From contig NZ_JAIBKA010000003.1 in assembly GCF_022603395.1 (NCBI RefSeq), forward strand, positions 372,001-436,000: DNA of 64,000 nt, in the 5' to 3' direction. Both the position numbers and the translations under genes were made by a program. Position 1 is the first letter of the stretch. Each line of letters starts with the position of its first letter. Under the pieces are notes generated by a model. That model was not told where the DNA came from. It made no database searches and saw nothing but the letters and a program-made list of their open reading frames with translations. The stretch comes from Desulfoferrobacter suflitae (GTDB lineage: Bacteria > Desulfobacterota > Syntrophobacteria > Syntrophobacterales > Syntrophobacteraceae). This document shows positions 18,376 to 26,855 of this stretch, one piece after another.

Positions 18376-19413
18376 TCAAGGCTGCCTGCTCGCCGCAATC
18401 GATTCCTCGGCTTTTTTGACCAGTTCCGGACCTATCTCCTCCGCCCATTTTTCATAAACCGGTCTGGTGGCCGCCTTAAACTCAGCCTTGTGCGCCTCCG
18501 ACAGTGTCACGACTGTGACACCATGCCCTTCGATCTCACTTATCAGTGGATAGTCAGGCGGCAAGAGCCCTTGGCGTGCCTCCGCAATGCACTCCTCTCC
18601 CGCCTGCTCAGCGGCTTCTTTCACGGCAGCCTGATCCTCCGCACTCCAGCTTTCCCATACCTCCTTATTGACCACAAAAATGAGGGGGTCCGCGACGTAT
18701 CCCCACAGCGTTAGAAATTTCTGATTGGCGGCGCTGTAGAGCTTGGCTGCCATGAAAACGGTCAGAGGGTTTTCCTGTCCATCCACGGCACCACTCGACA
18801 GGGCGGGAACCGCATCCGCCCAGCTCATCTGGGTGGGATTTGCGCCAAGGGCAGTGAAACTGTCCAGGAAGAGGGGTGAACCAACCACACGGATCTTCAA
18901 TCCCTTCAGATCTTCAGGGGAACGGATAGCCCGTTTCGAATTGCTGAGCTCCCGAAAACCGTTTTCACCCCAGGCAAGCGGGACTACATCTTTGCTTGCC
19001 AGGATCTTGAACAACTCGTCACCTACCTGACCTTTGGTCAGAGCGTCGATAGCCTTGTAATCGGGCATCAAAAAGGGCATGGAAAAGAGGTTCAGTTCCT
19101 GCACCTGGGGAGACCAGTTGATCGTAGAACCAATGGCCAGGTCGATCGCTCCCTGCCGAATGGACGTGAACTCCTTCGTTTGGTCTCCGCCGACCAGACT
19201 GGCACCGGGATACATCTTGATGTTGATCCGTCCCGCGGTCTTTTCCCTGACCAGTTCTGCCCAGCGCTCACCGGCGTTACCCCAGGGGAACGGCTTGCCA
19301 AGGACCGTGGAAAGTTTATATTCCTGTTTATAGCCTGCCGCCTGGCTGATCTGCGCGGCAATGCCCGGCGCAACCATAGCAACAGCCAACAGAAGTACCG
19401 AAAGCTTCTTCAT
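18376..19413 (-). CDS. dctP: TRAP transporter periplasmic solute-binding protein (DctP)
   Basis: 345 residues; captures the substrate in the periplasm and delivers it to DctQM. ATG 19413 follows AAGGAGAA and opens a classic signal peptide (KKLSVLLLAVAMVAPGIAA, cleavage near residue 25). Family motifs: WAELVREKTAGRINIKMYPG, LKGLKIRVVGSPL (with the Arg that binds the substrate carboxylate), NPTQMSWADAVPALSSGAVDGQENP. The presence of that Arg supports a carboxylate ligand. First gene of the dctPQM operon; the promoter should lie in the 330-base gap upstream. Confidence 0.94.
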   Translation of the reverse strand: MKKLSVLLLAVAMVAPGIAAQISQAAGYKQEYKLSTVLGKPFPWGNAGERWAELVREKTAGRINIKMYPGASLVGGDQTKEFTSIRQGAIDLAIGSTINWSPQVQELNLFSMPFLMPDYKAIDALTKGQVGDELFKILASKDVVPLAWGENGFRELSNSKRAIRSPEDLKGLKIRVVGSPLFLDSFTALGANPTQMSWADAVPALSSGAVDGQENPLTVFMAAKLYSAANQKFLTLWGYVADPLIFVVNKEVWESWSAEDQAAVKEAAEQAGEECIAEARQGLLPPDYPLISEIEGHGVTVVTLSEAHKAEFKAATRPVYEKWAEEIGPELVKKAEESIAASRQP

Positions 19414-19744
19414 GTATTTCTCCTTCCGTTTTCCAGAGTATAAAGTGTGGTGATAGAGTTTGATTTTGTTGAGGTTTTCGAATAGCATCTGCACTGGAAG
19501 GTGTCAAGAAGTTCCCATTTTTTCAGAACAACAGGGTGAAATGGATTTCCCGGATCGACAAGCAGTTTGCCGTGCCCATCCAGCAGCTGCAAGGCTTTAT
19601 TTAAGTCCATGCCGCGATTCCACATTCTTCACAACTTTCCTTCATAATCTCCCCACATTTGAACGCTATTTTATGGCCAACGCTTGGAACAAACGGTGGA
19701 AATAAAAAGCGTTCAATTCAAACTTGTGACCATGGGAGGTTGAC
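19414..19744. other. Divergent intergenic region between dctP and a secreted protein gene
   Basis: About 330 bases carrying the start signals of both divergent genes (AAGGAG before dctP, GGGAGG before 19745). Only short open frames without support are present, and no clear operator repeat was found. Confidence 0.4.
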
Positions 19745-20245
19745 ATGAAAAAGATGCAAATGATCGTTGTGGCTTGTGTGGCGTTGATTGGTGCGACAGC
19801 GTGGAGCGGCTTGCACGCGGCGGGCACTTTAGACGGGCCGGGCAAATTCATGAAATACGGCTGTCATCGCCCCGACGGAGGATCAAATTCCCTGGGTAAA
19901 TACCTGCAGGAGAACATGATGGTCGACGTACTGGCTCAACTCACCAAACAACCCGTTGAGACCGTAAGGCAGCAGGTCAGAGAAAAGCATTTCAAGGCGC
20001 TGTTGCACGAATACAACGTTGACCGAGAGACTTTTCGTGCTGAAATGAGAGCCAAAAAGATTGCTCAGATCAACCAACTGGTAACCGACGGCTATCTGTC
20101 GGCGGATCAGGGCAAAGCGATTGTGGATAAAATGGAAGCTCGTGCCAAGCGGCATCAACTGATGGTGCAGTTGATCGAGAAGGGTATAGCGGACGGAACG
20201 ATCACCCAGCAGGATGCGCAGTTGTTGATGCCACGCCGTCGTTAG
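19745..20245 (+). CDS. Secreted helical protein, function unknown
   Basis: 166 residues with a signal peptide (MKKMQMIVVACVALIGATAW, cleavage near AHA at 24-26) and GGGAGG upstream of the ATG. The mature part is almost wholly helical and charged, with a repeated pattern of a small helix-turn ending in an acidic/glutamine turn (VTDGYLSADQGKAIVDKM and GIADGTITQQDAQLL), resembling DUF2680-type secreted proteins. No catalytic motif. A single Cys lies in KYGCHRPDGG. Ends at a pair of stem-loops shared with the convergent neighbour. Confidence 0.75.
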   Translation: MKKMQMIVVACVALIGATAWSGLHAAGTLDGPGKFMKYGCHRPDGGSNSLGKYLQENMMVDVLAQLTKQPVETVRQQVREKHFKALLHEYNVDRETFRAEMRAKKIAQINQLVTDGYLSADQGKAIVDKMEARAKRHQLMVQLIEKGIADGTITQQDAQLLMPRRR

Positions 20246-20277
20246 GCATCGGTTGGGCTGACGGGGTTCCATCGTGT

Positions 20278-20341
20278 CCCGGCAGTAACTCATCTTCCAG
20301 TTGATGCCGGGTGGGCAGGGTGTGACCCAAATCCCCCTGCC
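20278..20341. terminator. Two stem-loops between convergent genes
   Basis: CCCGGCA (20278-20284) pairs with TGCCGGG (20305-20311), and GGCAGGG (20314-20320) pairs with CCCTGCC (20335-20341). Placed between two converging genes, they probably serve as terminators for both, although neither has a clear U tract. Confidence 0.5.
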
Positions 20342-20902
20342 TTACCCATTCGGCTTCGACCATCTGTGAACAGCAAACATCACCGCAAGCAGTCCCGCAC
20401 CGATTCCCAGCAACAATATCAAATATTCTTGGGCGGCGATCAGGACGATCATGGTAACCGCCAAAAAAATGCCGACCACCGCAAACGGCCATTCCACATA
20501 GATCCCTGCCAGGTAGCAGCCCAGGGCCAGCAGAAGCAGCGAGCTCAGCCCTGCAGCAATGCTGGTCTGTTCACCGGAAGTATGCAGGAAAGCTAAATCG
20601 AGATAGATGGCCGCGCCAATTCCAAGCCAGTGAAATACCTGCCGCACAACCAGCGCGGAGTTGGTCCTGCCGCCATAATGATAAGCGGTGAAAATGCACA
20701 ACACTCCGTAGACGGGCATAAGACCGACCCAAAATGCTTTGGCGTTCTTGAAATTGGCCGCCGTGATGGCAACACCCACCAGCGCGAGCAGTATCATGAA
20801 AGCAGAAATAACGAGCGGAGTCTTGTGGGAGTGTCTCGAGGCGGACCCGGTGCGCGAGCTTCTTACGGCAGATGATTGCGGTTTTATGGGATCATTTCTC
20901 AT
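20342..20902 (-). CDS. Hypothetical membrane protein
   Basis: 186 residues from ATG 20902. A polar, basic, Ser/Arg-rich N-terminal 30 residues is followed by about six hydrophobic segments (LVISAFMILLALVGVAIT, FWVGLMPVYGVLCIFTAY and so on). No family recognised. The open frame extends upstream to 21052, but that part is Cys/His-rich and unlike a coding N terminus. Convergent with 19745-20245. Confidence 0.65.
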   Translation of the reverse strand: MRNDPIKPQSSAVRSSRTGSASRHSHKTPLVISAFMILLALVGVAITAANFKNAKAFWVGLMPVYGVLCIFTAYHYGGRTNSALVVRQVFHWLGIGAAIYLDLAFLHTSGEQTSIAAGLSSLLLLALGCYLAGIYVEWPFAVVGIFLAVTMIVLIAAQEYLILLLGIGAGLLAVMFAVHRWSKPNG

Positions 20903-21209
20903 GGCTTTCGATCTCTCTTTCCCGAAATCCTTTGAAGATTTCGCTTGTGACGGCCAAAGCCAACCCAAAACAAAATGACTTTCACAGCCCCGATTCAATT
21001 CTGCCGGTGGATGTGATGAGCAACAGGTGTTCGAAAAGCATTCTAATAGCATGAAACCACATCAGCACGAAAAACTTTATTTATTCGAAGTGTTCGACAT
21101 TTTCATCCCAATGCTGCAGAATTGCCGTGCGCCCCCCATTTGCTTCCCGCCAAAATCTCATGGCGACCTGACGGCGGAAACAATGGCAAATCACGGTTGA
21201 GGGTCAAGG
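20903..21209. other. Divergent intergenic region, no gene seen
   Basis: About 300 bases between the membrane protein and the radical SAM gene. Two similar GTGTTCGA words occur about 60 bases apart (near 21028 and 21087), possibly regulatory. Nothing else recognisable. Confidence 0.35.
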
Positions 21210-22097
21210 ATGCCTGTGGCAATGAGGAAATACCGAAAGTGCCGGCTTTGCCCATGGGACTGCGGCGTTGATCGGGCATCTGGCGAATTGGGAAAATGTG
21301 CGGCATCTTCCCAATTGGTTGTCAACGATTATATGCCGCATTTTGGTGAGGAGGCCTGCCTGGTAGGCGACGGGGGCTCGGGAGCGATCTTTTTTTCGCA
21401 TTGCACGCTGCGCTGCAGGTTCTGCCAAACCTGCGACATGAGCTGGCGCGGAGAGGGAAGTCACATAGACGCGGGTCGGCTGGCGGAAATTTTTCTTTGG
21501 CTCCAGGCAGAAGGCTGCCACAATCTCAATTGGATTACGCCGACTCATTTCCTGCCGCACATTATCCTCGCTCTCAAGACAGCACGTTCACGAGGACTTA
21601 CGCTGCCGGTTATTTACAACACCAGCGCATTCGAAAAAGTCAAAACCCTGAGAGCCCTGCGCGGTCTCGTGGACATATACCTGCCCGATTTTAAATTCTG
21701 GAAGGCTGAAACTGCTGCCGTCTTGTGCGGTACCTCCGCTTATCCCGAAGTCGCCAGGGAAGCCGTCCGGGAAATGCACCGACAGGTGGGCGAGTTGCTG
21801 CTGGATGAAGCGGGCAGGGCGGTGCGGGGAGTTTTGGTGAGACATCTCATTTTGCCCGCACACCTGGATGAAAGCCGTGAGATCCTGAACTGGCTTGCAA
21901 CGGAGGTTTCAGATCGTACGTATGTTAATTTGATGGGACATTATCGGCCTTGCCATGAAGCTGCAGAAATTCAGGGGCTGGGTCGCACACTGACGGCCCA
22001 TGAGTACCACACTGTCTGGAGGTGGGCTCAAGAAGCGGGGCTGCACCGCCTGGATACGACACACCGCAGGATGTACCCATTGCTGTGGAGTAACTGA
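21210..22097 (+). CDS. Radical SAM protein, PflX/COG1313 family
   Basis: 295 residues. The radical SAM [4Fe-4S] motif is C65-x3-C69-x2-C72 (CTLRCRFCQ). Four more cysteines at the N terminus (C11, C14, C18, C30) make an extra conserved metal or Fe-S site typical of this family, which resembles pyruvate formate-lyase activating enzymes but whose substrate is unproven. GEEACLVGDGGSG and LNWITPTHFLP are family motifs. The start is ATG 21210 or, with better ribosome binding site spacing, ATG 21222. No glycyl radical enzyme is in the window. An aminotransferase follows on the same strand with its own promoter. Confidence 0.87.
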   Translation: MPVAMRKYRKCRLCPWDCGVDRASGELGKCAASSQLVVNDYMPHFGEEACLVGDGGSGAIFFSHCTLRCRFCQTCDMSWRGEGSHIDAGRLAEIFLWLQAEGCHNLNWITPTHFLPHIILALKTARSRGLTLPVIYNTSAFEKVKTLRALRGLVDIYLPDFKFWKAETAAVLCGTSAYPEVAREAVREMHRQVGELLLDEAGRAVRGVLVRHLILPAHLDESREILNWLATEVSDRTYVNLMGHYRPCHEAAEIQGLGRTLTAHEYHTVWRWAQEAGLHRLDTTHRRMYPLLWSN

Positions 22098-22120
22098 TAG
22101 AAACAGCAGTCGCTTAACCC

Positions 22121-22150
22121 TTGCATATTCCTTTGTGCCTCTTTTATATT
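22121..22150 (+). promoter_or_regulatory. Sigma-70-type promoter of the aminotransferase gene
   Basis: TTGCAT at 22121-22126 and TATATT at 22145-22150, spacer 18. It lies between the radical SAM stop and the aminotransferase start (22227). Confidence 0.55.
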
Positions 22151-22164
22151 GGCATAGAACCACG

Positions 22165-22179
22165 GAACATGGCATGTTC
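22165..22179. promoter_or_regulatory. Perfect inverted repeat, candidate operator
   Basis: GAACATG-G-CATGTTC, seven-base arms around one base, starting 14 bases after the -10 element, where a repressor would overlap the transcription start. The protein that binds it is unknown. Confidence 0.45.
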
Positions 22180-22226
22180 ACAATTTGCCCGCACGCGGAT
22201 CAATCCAATTTACGGAGGAATATTTG

Positions 22227-23423
22227 ATGGCTGTAGCCCAAAAAATGCTTCAGTTCATGGAGAGTGCATCGTGGATTCGAAAAATGTTCGAAGAAGGAAC
22301 GCGGCTGAAAAAGAGGTATGGTGCTGCAAATGTTTTTGACTTCAGCCTGGGCAACCCCAACGTGCCTCCTCCCCAGATTGTGAAACAGAAGCTGCTTGAA
22401 GTCGTGATGCGTGAAGAGCCCGGCATGCACGGGTATATGCCGAACGTGGGTCTGGCTGAAACGCGCTCCGCTCTGTCCGCTTATCTGTGCGGCGAGTACT
22501 GCGTGTCCATTGCGGCGGATCACCTGGTGGCCACGTGTGGTGCCGCCGGTGCGCTCAATATCATTTTCAAGGCTCTGCTCGATCCGGGAGACGAAGTGCT
22601 GGTGCCGGCGCCCTATTTTGTCGAATACAGCTTCTACGCCGACAATCATGGGGGCGTGCTCAAAACCGTACCGACGCGCAGCGATTTCACCCTCGATCTC
22701 GATGCTATGGAAAAAGCCATCGGGACCAAGACCAAGATCGTCCTCATCAACTCACCCAACAATCCTACCGGTCAAGTCTACGCCAAAGCCGCCATTCAGG
22801 GTCTCGGAGAACTCCTGCGAAGCCAGGAGGACAAGCAAGGGCATGCCATTTATCTGGTATCCGATGAGCCTTACAGAAAGATTGTCTACGATGGATGCTG
22901 CGTACCTTGTATATTTCAGTATTACAAGAACAGCCTGATCGCATCGTCCTATTCCAAAGATTTATCGTTGCCGGGCGAGAGGATCGGCTTTGTTGCCGTT
23001 CACCCGGAAATCGAGGGACTGCAGGAGCTCATTGGTGCTCTTGCTTTGGCCAACCGCATACTCGGTTTTGTCAACGCACCGGGTCTGATGCAAAGGGTGG
23101 TTGGAGAACTGCAAGGGGTCTGTGTTGATGTCGAAATATACAAGCGCAAACGTGATCGACTGGCTGAGGGACTGCAGAGGTTCGGGTATGACTTGACTAT
23201 TCCCGCGGGAGCATTTTATCTGTTTCCCAAGAGTCCTCTAGCCGATGATGTCGCGTTTGTCAGGATTCTTCAGGAAGAAAACATTCTGGTGGTTCCAGGG
23301 AGTGGTTTTGGAGGCCCGGGTCACTTTAGAATAGCTTATTGTGTCGATGATGCTACCATAGAAAAATCACTGCCGGGATTTCAGCGAGCCATTGAAAAGG
23401 CAAGGAACTTGCCGCACGAATAG
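22227..23423 (+). CDS. Pyridoxal-phosphate aminotransferase, class I/II
   Basis: 398 residues of the fold-type I aminotransferase family (aspartate/alanine aminotransferase-like), cytoplasmic. The PLP lysine is Lys244 in SYSKDLSLPGERIGF; NSPNNPTGQVY binds the cofactor region and GGPGHFRIAYC has the substrate-carboxylate Arg. ATG 22227 follows GGAGGA at ideal spacing; the upstream extension of the frame is rejected. Substrate specificity cannot be read from the sequence. It is not ArnB, which belongs to the DegT/DnrJ family. Followed 16 bases later by a SPOR protein gene. Confidence 0.9.
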   Translation: MAVAQKMLQFMESASWIRKMFEEGTRLKKRYGAANVFDFSLGNPNVPPPQIVKQKLLEVVMREEPGMHGYMPNVGLAETRSALSAYLCGEYCVSIAADHLVATCGAAGALNIIFKALLDPGDEVLVPAPYFVEYSFYADNHGGVLKTVPTRSDFTLDLDAMEKAIGTKTKIVLINSPNNPTGQVYAKAAIQGLGELLRSQEDKQGHAIYLVSDEPYRKIVYDGCCVPCIFQYYKNSLIASSYSKDLSLPGERIGFVAVHPEIEGLQELIGALALANRILGFVNAPGLMQRVVGELQGVCVDVEIYKRKRDRLAEGLQRFGYDLTIPAGAFYLFPKSPLADDVAFVRILQEENILVVPGSGFGGPGHFRIAYCVDDATIEKSLPGFQRAIEKARNLPHE

Positions 23424-23439
23424 AGCAGAGGAGCGAGTC

Positions 23440-24330
23440 ATGGGGGGGAAAGTATTTCTCAACAGGAATATAAAGAAAGGGTCTTCTTCATATTATTATA
23501 AGTACTTTCTTTGGGCGGCCATCGGGCTGGTCCTGCTGGTGGTGATTACTCCTTTGATCACCCAGCGGCGATCGGACAAGACAACATCGAAGAAGGTGAC
23601 TGCTGAAAACGGCATGGTGGTGCGAGAGATTCCCAGATCGTCGCCACTGGATATGGGATCGGGGCTGGCATCGCGGCAGCCGGATTCTGCTCAAGGCATC
23701 AGTGAGTCCAGCTTGGAGCCTGGATTAACAGAAAGCCAGGACATGCCGAGAGTGCAAGAAGGGAGTGGTGCTTCAGGCTATACTGAAGGTCCCGTCGGAG
23801 AAAGTGCAGTTCCGCCAGGAGAGACCCCGGTTGAACAGCCTCAGTTGGCTTCAATGGCTGAATCCCAGCCGGAAGCGCTGGCGCCGGAAAAGGATGCGGC
23901 AGAATCTCCCAGTTCAACCGAGGCGAAAGCGGTTGAGGCCACGCCCACTGTGCAACCCGAGCCCGCCCCCGCCGGATCCGCTGTTCCACGCCAACAACCT
24001 CCCCCTGCACACCCGCGCCAGGCGTCTTTAGCGCCTTCAGCACCGGCTTCCAAATCAGCGGCAAAAGCAGCATCCCCGACCGGCACCAGATATGTTGTGC
24101 AGATCGGTTCTTTCAAGCAGCGCCAGAATGCTGACAACATTCAACAAACGCTGCTGCAAAAGGGATACGAAGTGATTGTCAAAACCACCACCCACCCGAA
24201 TTTCGGCCGGCTATACGTGGTGCAGCTGGCTCCCGTGAACGATCAGCGAAAGGCGGAGTCTCTCATGACAAATGTACGCAAAGAGACAAGCGTCAAACCA
24301 ATGCTGTTGAAAGTTTCGTCGGGGCAATAG
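23440..24330 (+). CDS. SPOR-domain membrane protein
   Basis: 296 residues: short basic cytoplasmic start, one transmembrane helix at about 22-41 (FLWAAIGLVLLVVITPLIT), a long Pro/Ala/Ser/Glu-rich linker (about 60-215), and a C-terminal SPOR domain at about 222-294 (YVVQIGSFKQRQNADNIQQ). SPOR domains bind glycan strands lacking stem peptides at the septum, so a cell-division or envelope role in the periplasm is likely (FtsN/DedD type). ATG 23440 has GAGGAG upstream; the frame upstream overlaps the aminotransferase and is rejected. Confidence 0.88.
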   Translation: MGGKVFLNRNIKKGSSSYYYKYFLWAAIGLVLLVVITPLITQRRSDKTTSKKVTAENGMVVREIPRSSPLDMGSGLASRQPDSAQGISESSLEPGLTESQDMPRVQEGSGASGYTEGPVGESAVPPGETPVEQPQLASMAESQPEALAPEKDAAESPSSTEAKAVEATPTVQPEPAPAGSAVPRQQPPPAHPRQASLAPSAPASKSAAKAASPTGTRYVVQIGSFKQRQNADNIQQTLLQKGYEVIVKTTTHPNFGRLYVVQLAPVNDQRKAESLMTNVRKETSVKPMLLKVSSGQ

Positions 24331-24378
24331 GGGAGTCGAGTATAGCGGCTTTCACCGGCACAAGAGACATTAAGAGCC

Positions 24379-25833
24379 TTAAGAGGACGGGCAGAGATTA
24401 CTGCTTGCAAGGAGTCTTACGGCCCTGTCCCGCTTGAGGAAGGGTTTGTATTCAGCGATGATGCAAAGCTCTGCACCGCTCAAGTCCTCCCAACCCGAGC
24501 TTTCAGCCAGCAAAAGAAAATCTTGACCGGTTTTGATCATGGCCTCAAGCTCCGGTTTTTGAACGACAGGAATAGGCTTACCGTAATAGTAGACGACTTG
24601 ATAGTTGAGATCTTTGTATAGATATACCGGGGTCTCGACGGCATGAGCTCGAATTTTGGCGGCAAGGGGTTCAAGCACTTCAAATCGATACCTATAAATT
24701 CTCGACTCGACCAGCGAATAATAAACAAAAAATCCTGCCAGCACGATGCCAACCACTGACATGACGCGAAAACCATAGTGCTTATGCCAACGTCGGCGTA
24801 AATCGGCGGCAAGTTCGGCCAGCCAGATTCCTATCAGAACGGCGCCGCAGGGAATCAGCGGGAGGATATACTTGGCATGTTTTTGGGCAAAGCAGGACAT
24901 GACCATGAGGGGAACCAAAAAGCCTGCGGCAAAGTATGCGCTGTCATATTGATCATGTAGATGTCGAATCACTTTCTTGGTCCTGTAGCAGACGACAGCG
25001 ATCCAGGGTGCGAATGCTGCCAGAACCACCAGCAGATAGTCGTAAACGGGATCTTTGTCCCGCCCACTGAACGCCTTCGAGACAATATCCTCACTGATGA
25101 CTCTCTCCATCTGTGTTTCCAGCGTGAAAAAAGCATAGAGATACCAGGGCAAAGCGATTCCTGCAAAGATAGCCCACCCGCTTACGGAAAGCAGTCCCCG
25201 GAGAGCCTTCCGATCTTTTTTGACGAGCCCGAAGACGACAATCGGGGGTAGGAAAAACACCAGGGCAACCGGGCCCTTTGTCAGAAAAGCGAATGCCAGA
25301 AAAGCGTATGAGAGGCAAAGATACCTGTTGCCATGTGCTTTGTTCAAATGATCCCGGTAGAAAACGAGCGCCGCCACGCAGCAGGCGGTCAGCAGCATTT
25401 CTATTTCGGCACGGCGTGCAAACATTGTGAACTGAGCCGAAGTTGCCAGAGTCAGCGCGGTAAAAAGAGCGGTCCGCCGGTCGAGGTGGTCTCTTACCCG
25501 GGCGTACAGCAACCAGGTGACCGCAAAAGCACTGAGTGCTGACGGCAGGCGCATCACCCACTCGGAAGTGGTGTGGAACAGTGAGGTCAAGATTCCTGCC
25601 AGCCAGTAAAAGAGAGGCGGCTTTGCCAGGTAAGGCTGTCCGTTGAGTGTGGGTAGCAGCCAGTTGTGGCCGGCAATCATCTCCTGCACGACGATCATTC
25701 GTCGCGCCTCGTTGTGAGAGAGGATCGGGATGGCCCAGATGCCCCAGAAATAAACAAGGAGGCTTCCAGCCAGAACAATCCAGAATAAGAGCCTGTAGAG
25801 ACTGTCATCCTGTGTCTTGGGGGTATCGTTCAC
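24379..25833 (-). CDS. Second ArnT-like glycosyltransferase (GT39/GT83 family)
   Basis: 484 residues of a polytopic inner-membrane glycosyltransferase using undecaprenyl-linked sugar donors. The first periplasmic loop has HNEARRMIVVQEMIAG (the Asp/Glu catalytic region of this family reads HNEAR here) and PYLAKPPLFYWLAG, both diagnostic. About eleven hydrophobic segments precede a soluble C-terminal part. Starts at GTG 25833 after GAAGG, 59 bases after the arnD stop, so it is the last gene of the arn operon. It may add a second residue or act on a different acceptor; the sequence does not say which. Confidence 0.85.
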   Translation of the reverse strand: MNDTPKTQDDSLYRLLFWIVLAGSLLVYFWGIWAIPILSHNEARRMIVVQEMIAGHNWLLPTLNGQPYLAKPPLFYWLAGILTSLFHTTSEWVMRLPSALSAFAVTWLLYARVRDHLDRRTALFTALTLATSAQFTMFARRAEIEMLLTACCVAALVFYRDHLNKAHGNRYLCLSYAFLAFAFLTKGPVALVFFLPPIVVFGLVKKDRKALRGLLSVSGWAIFAGIALPWYLYAFFTLETQMERVISEDIVSKAFSGRDKDPVYDYLLVVLAAFAPWIAVVCYRTKKVIRHLHDQYDSAYFAAGFLVPLMVMSCFAQKHAKYILPLIPCGAVLIGIWLAELAADLRRRWHKHYGFRVMSVVGIVLAGFFVYYSLVESRIYRYRFEVLEPLAAKIRAHAVETPVYLYKDLNYQVVYYYGKPIPVVQKPELEAMIKTGQDFLLLAESSGWEDLSGAELCIIAEYKPFLKRDRAVRLLASSNLCPSS

Positions 25834-25892
25834 GCAGCCCTTCTTTCATAGGAAACCTTTTCACCACGCCGGAGCCTGGTCGTGCCTGGCTT

Positions 25893-26852
25893 TCACGAGC
25901 ACTGCGGCACGGTAAAAGTCCGCCCCTCTCCCCCGGGCGGTTGCGCATGAAAGCTGCCAGGATCTGTCATCCCGGCCTGGCACGAAACCCATCCCTGACG
26001 GCCAACCAGCTTCCGCCTGACAATGCTGTCATGCCCGACGGGGAGGGAGTTGCTGATAAGACTGCCCAAAGGGGCAAACCCTGTTCCTTTTTTAAGAGCC
26101 CTGCGTACAAAACCATTAAACAATTCAATGCGCGAAAGCCCTTCAACCTCGGCGTGAATGGCAAGCACATTCAGCCCTTCCGGATTCATGCACGACATCA
26201 AGAATTCATTGTAATTGTGGTCACTGATTCCATGACGTCCAATGAGCTCATCATAGGTCGGCAGGGTAACGGGAATTTGCGGCTGGGAAAGGACTTTTCC
26301 ATGGACGATGGGCCGGAACACGCTGTGTCCTCTACAGTCACTGCTGTAGGTGAAGGGGAAGCGCTCCTTCCGGAGCAATGCCGCATCACAGGTCTTCCAT
26401 GCGGGCGCTGCCGAACAGCAGGGCTGGACTCCGGTGATTTGCCTGAGCATGTGAATTCCTGATGACAGGTGTCGTTCGATGGCATCCGCGTTCATCCTTG
26501 CAATGCGACTCTGCCATGCGTGATGATCCCAGGCATGAATTCCCACCTCGTGTCCGGCCTCCAGCACGGACCGGACCACATGGCTGCACCTCGTTCCAAT
26601 GACGGGGCCGGGCCAGAGGGTGCCGCGCATGACAATGTCCCACCCGTAAAGGCTCGGTGCGCCGGACCTCACCATCTTGTACAGAAAGGAAGGGCGCCAC
26701 AAGCGCCACAAATGCCGGCCCATGTTATCCGGGCCCACGGAAAAGAAAAACGAGGCATGCAACGAATATTTTTTCAGCAGGTCGCAAAGCGGCAGGACAC
26801 CGTCTCTGGTTCCTCGTAGCGTATCGACATCGATTCTAAGGCCAATGACCAT
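25893..26852 (-). CDS. arnD: Undecaprenyl-phosphate 4-formamido-arabinose deformylase
   Basis: Removes the formyl group from undecaprenyl-phosphate-Ara4FN, giving the donor for ArnT. NodB-like polysaccharide deacetylase fold: GLRIDVDTLRGTRDGV with metal-binding Asp residues, SVGPDNMGRHLWRLWRP, VGIHAWDHHAWQSR with the paired His, and PVTLPTYDELIGR, all closely matching E. coli ArnD. 319 residues, about 20 longer at the C terminus than E. coli ArnD, ending in a Gly/Pro-rich tail of doubtful function. Lies 3 bases after arnA in the operon. Confidence 0.95.
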   Translation of the reverse strand: MVIGLRIDVDTLRGTRDGVLPLCDLLKKYSLHASFFFSVGPDNMGRHLWRLWRPSFLYKMVRSGAPSLYGWDIVMRGTLWPGPVIGTRCSHVVRSVLEAGHEVGIHAWDHHAWQSRIARMNADAIERHLSSGIHMLRQITGVQPCCSAAPAWKTCDAALLRKERFPFTYSSDCRGHSVFRPIVHGKVLSQPQIPVTLPTYDELIGRHGISDHNYNEFLMSCMNPEGLNVLAIHAEVEGLSRIELFNGFVRRALKKGTGFAPLGSLISNSLPVGHDSIVRRKLVGRQGWVSCQAGMTDPGSFHAQPPGGEGRTFTVPQCS

Positions 26853-26855
26853 TTG

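Noticed and set aside
22227-23423. Aminotransferase as the missing ArnB
   Set aside because: It has the class I/II motif SYSKDLSLPGERIGF, not the DegT/DnrJ/EryC1 architecture of ArnB, and is 1.5 kb away on the opposite strand.
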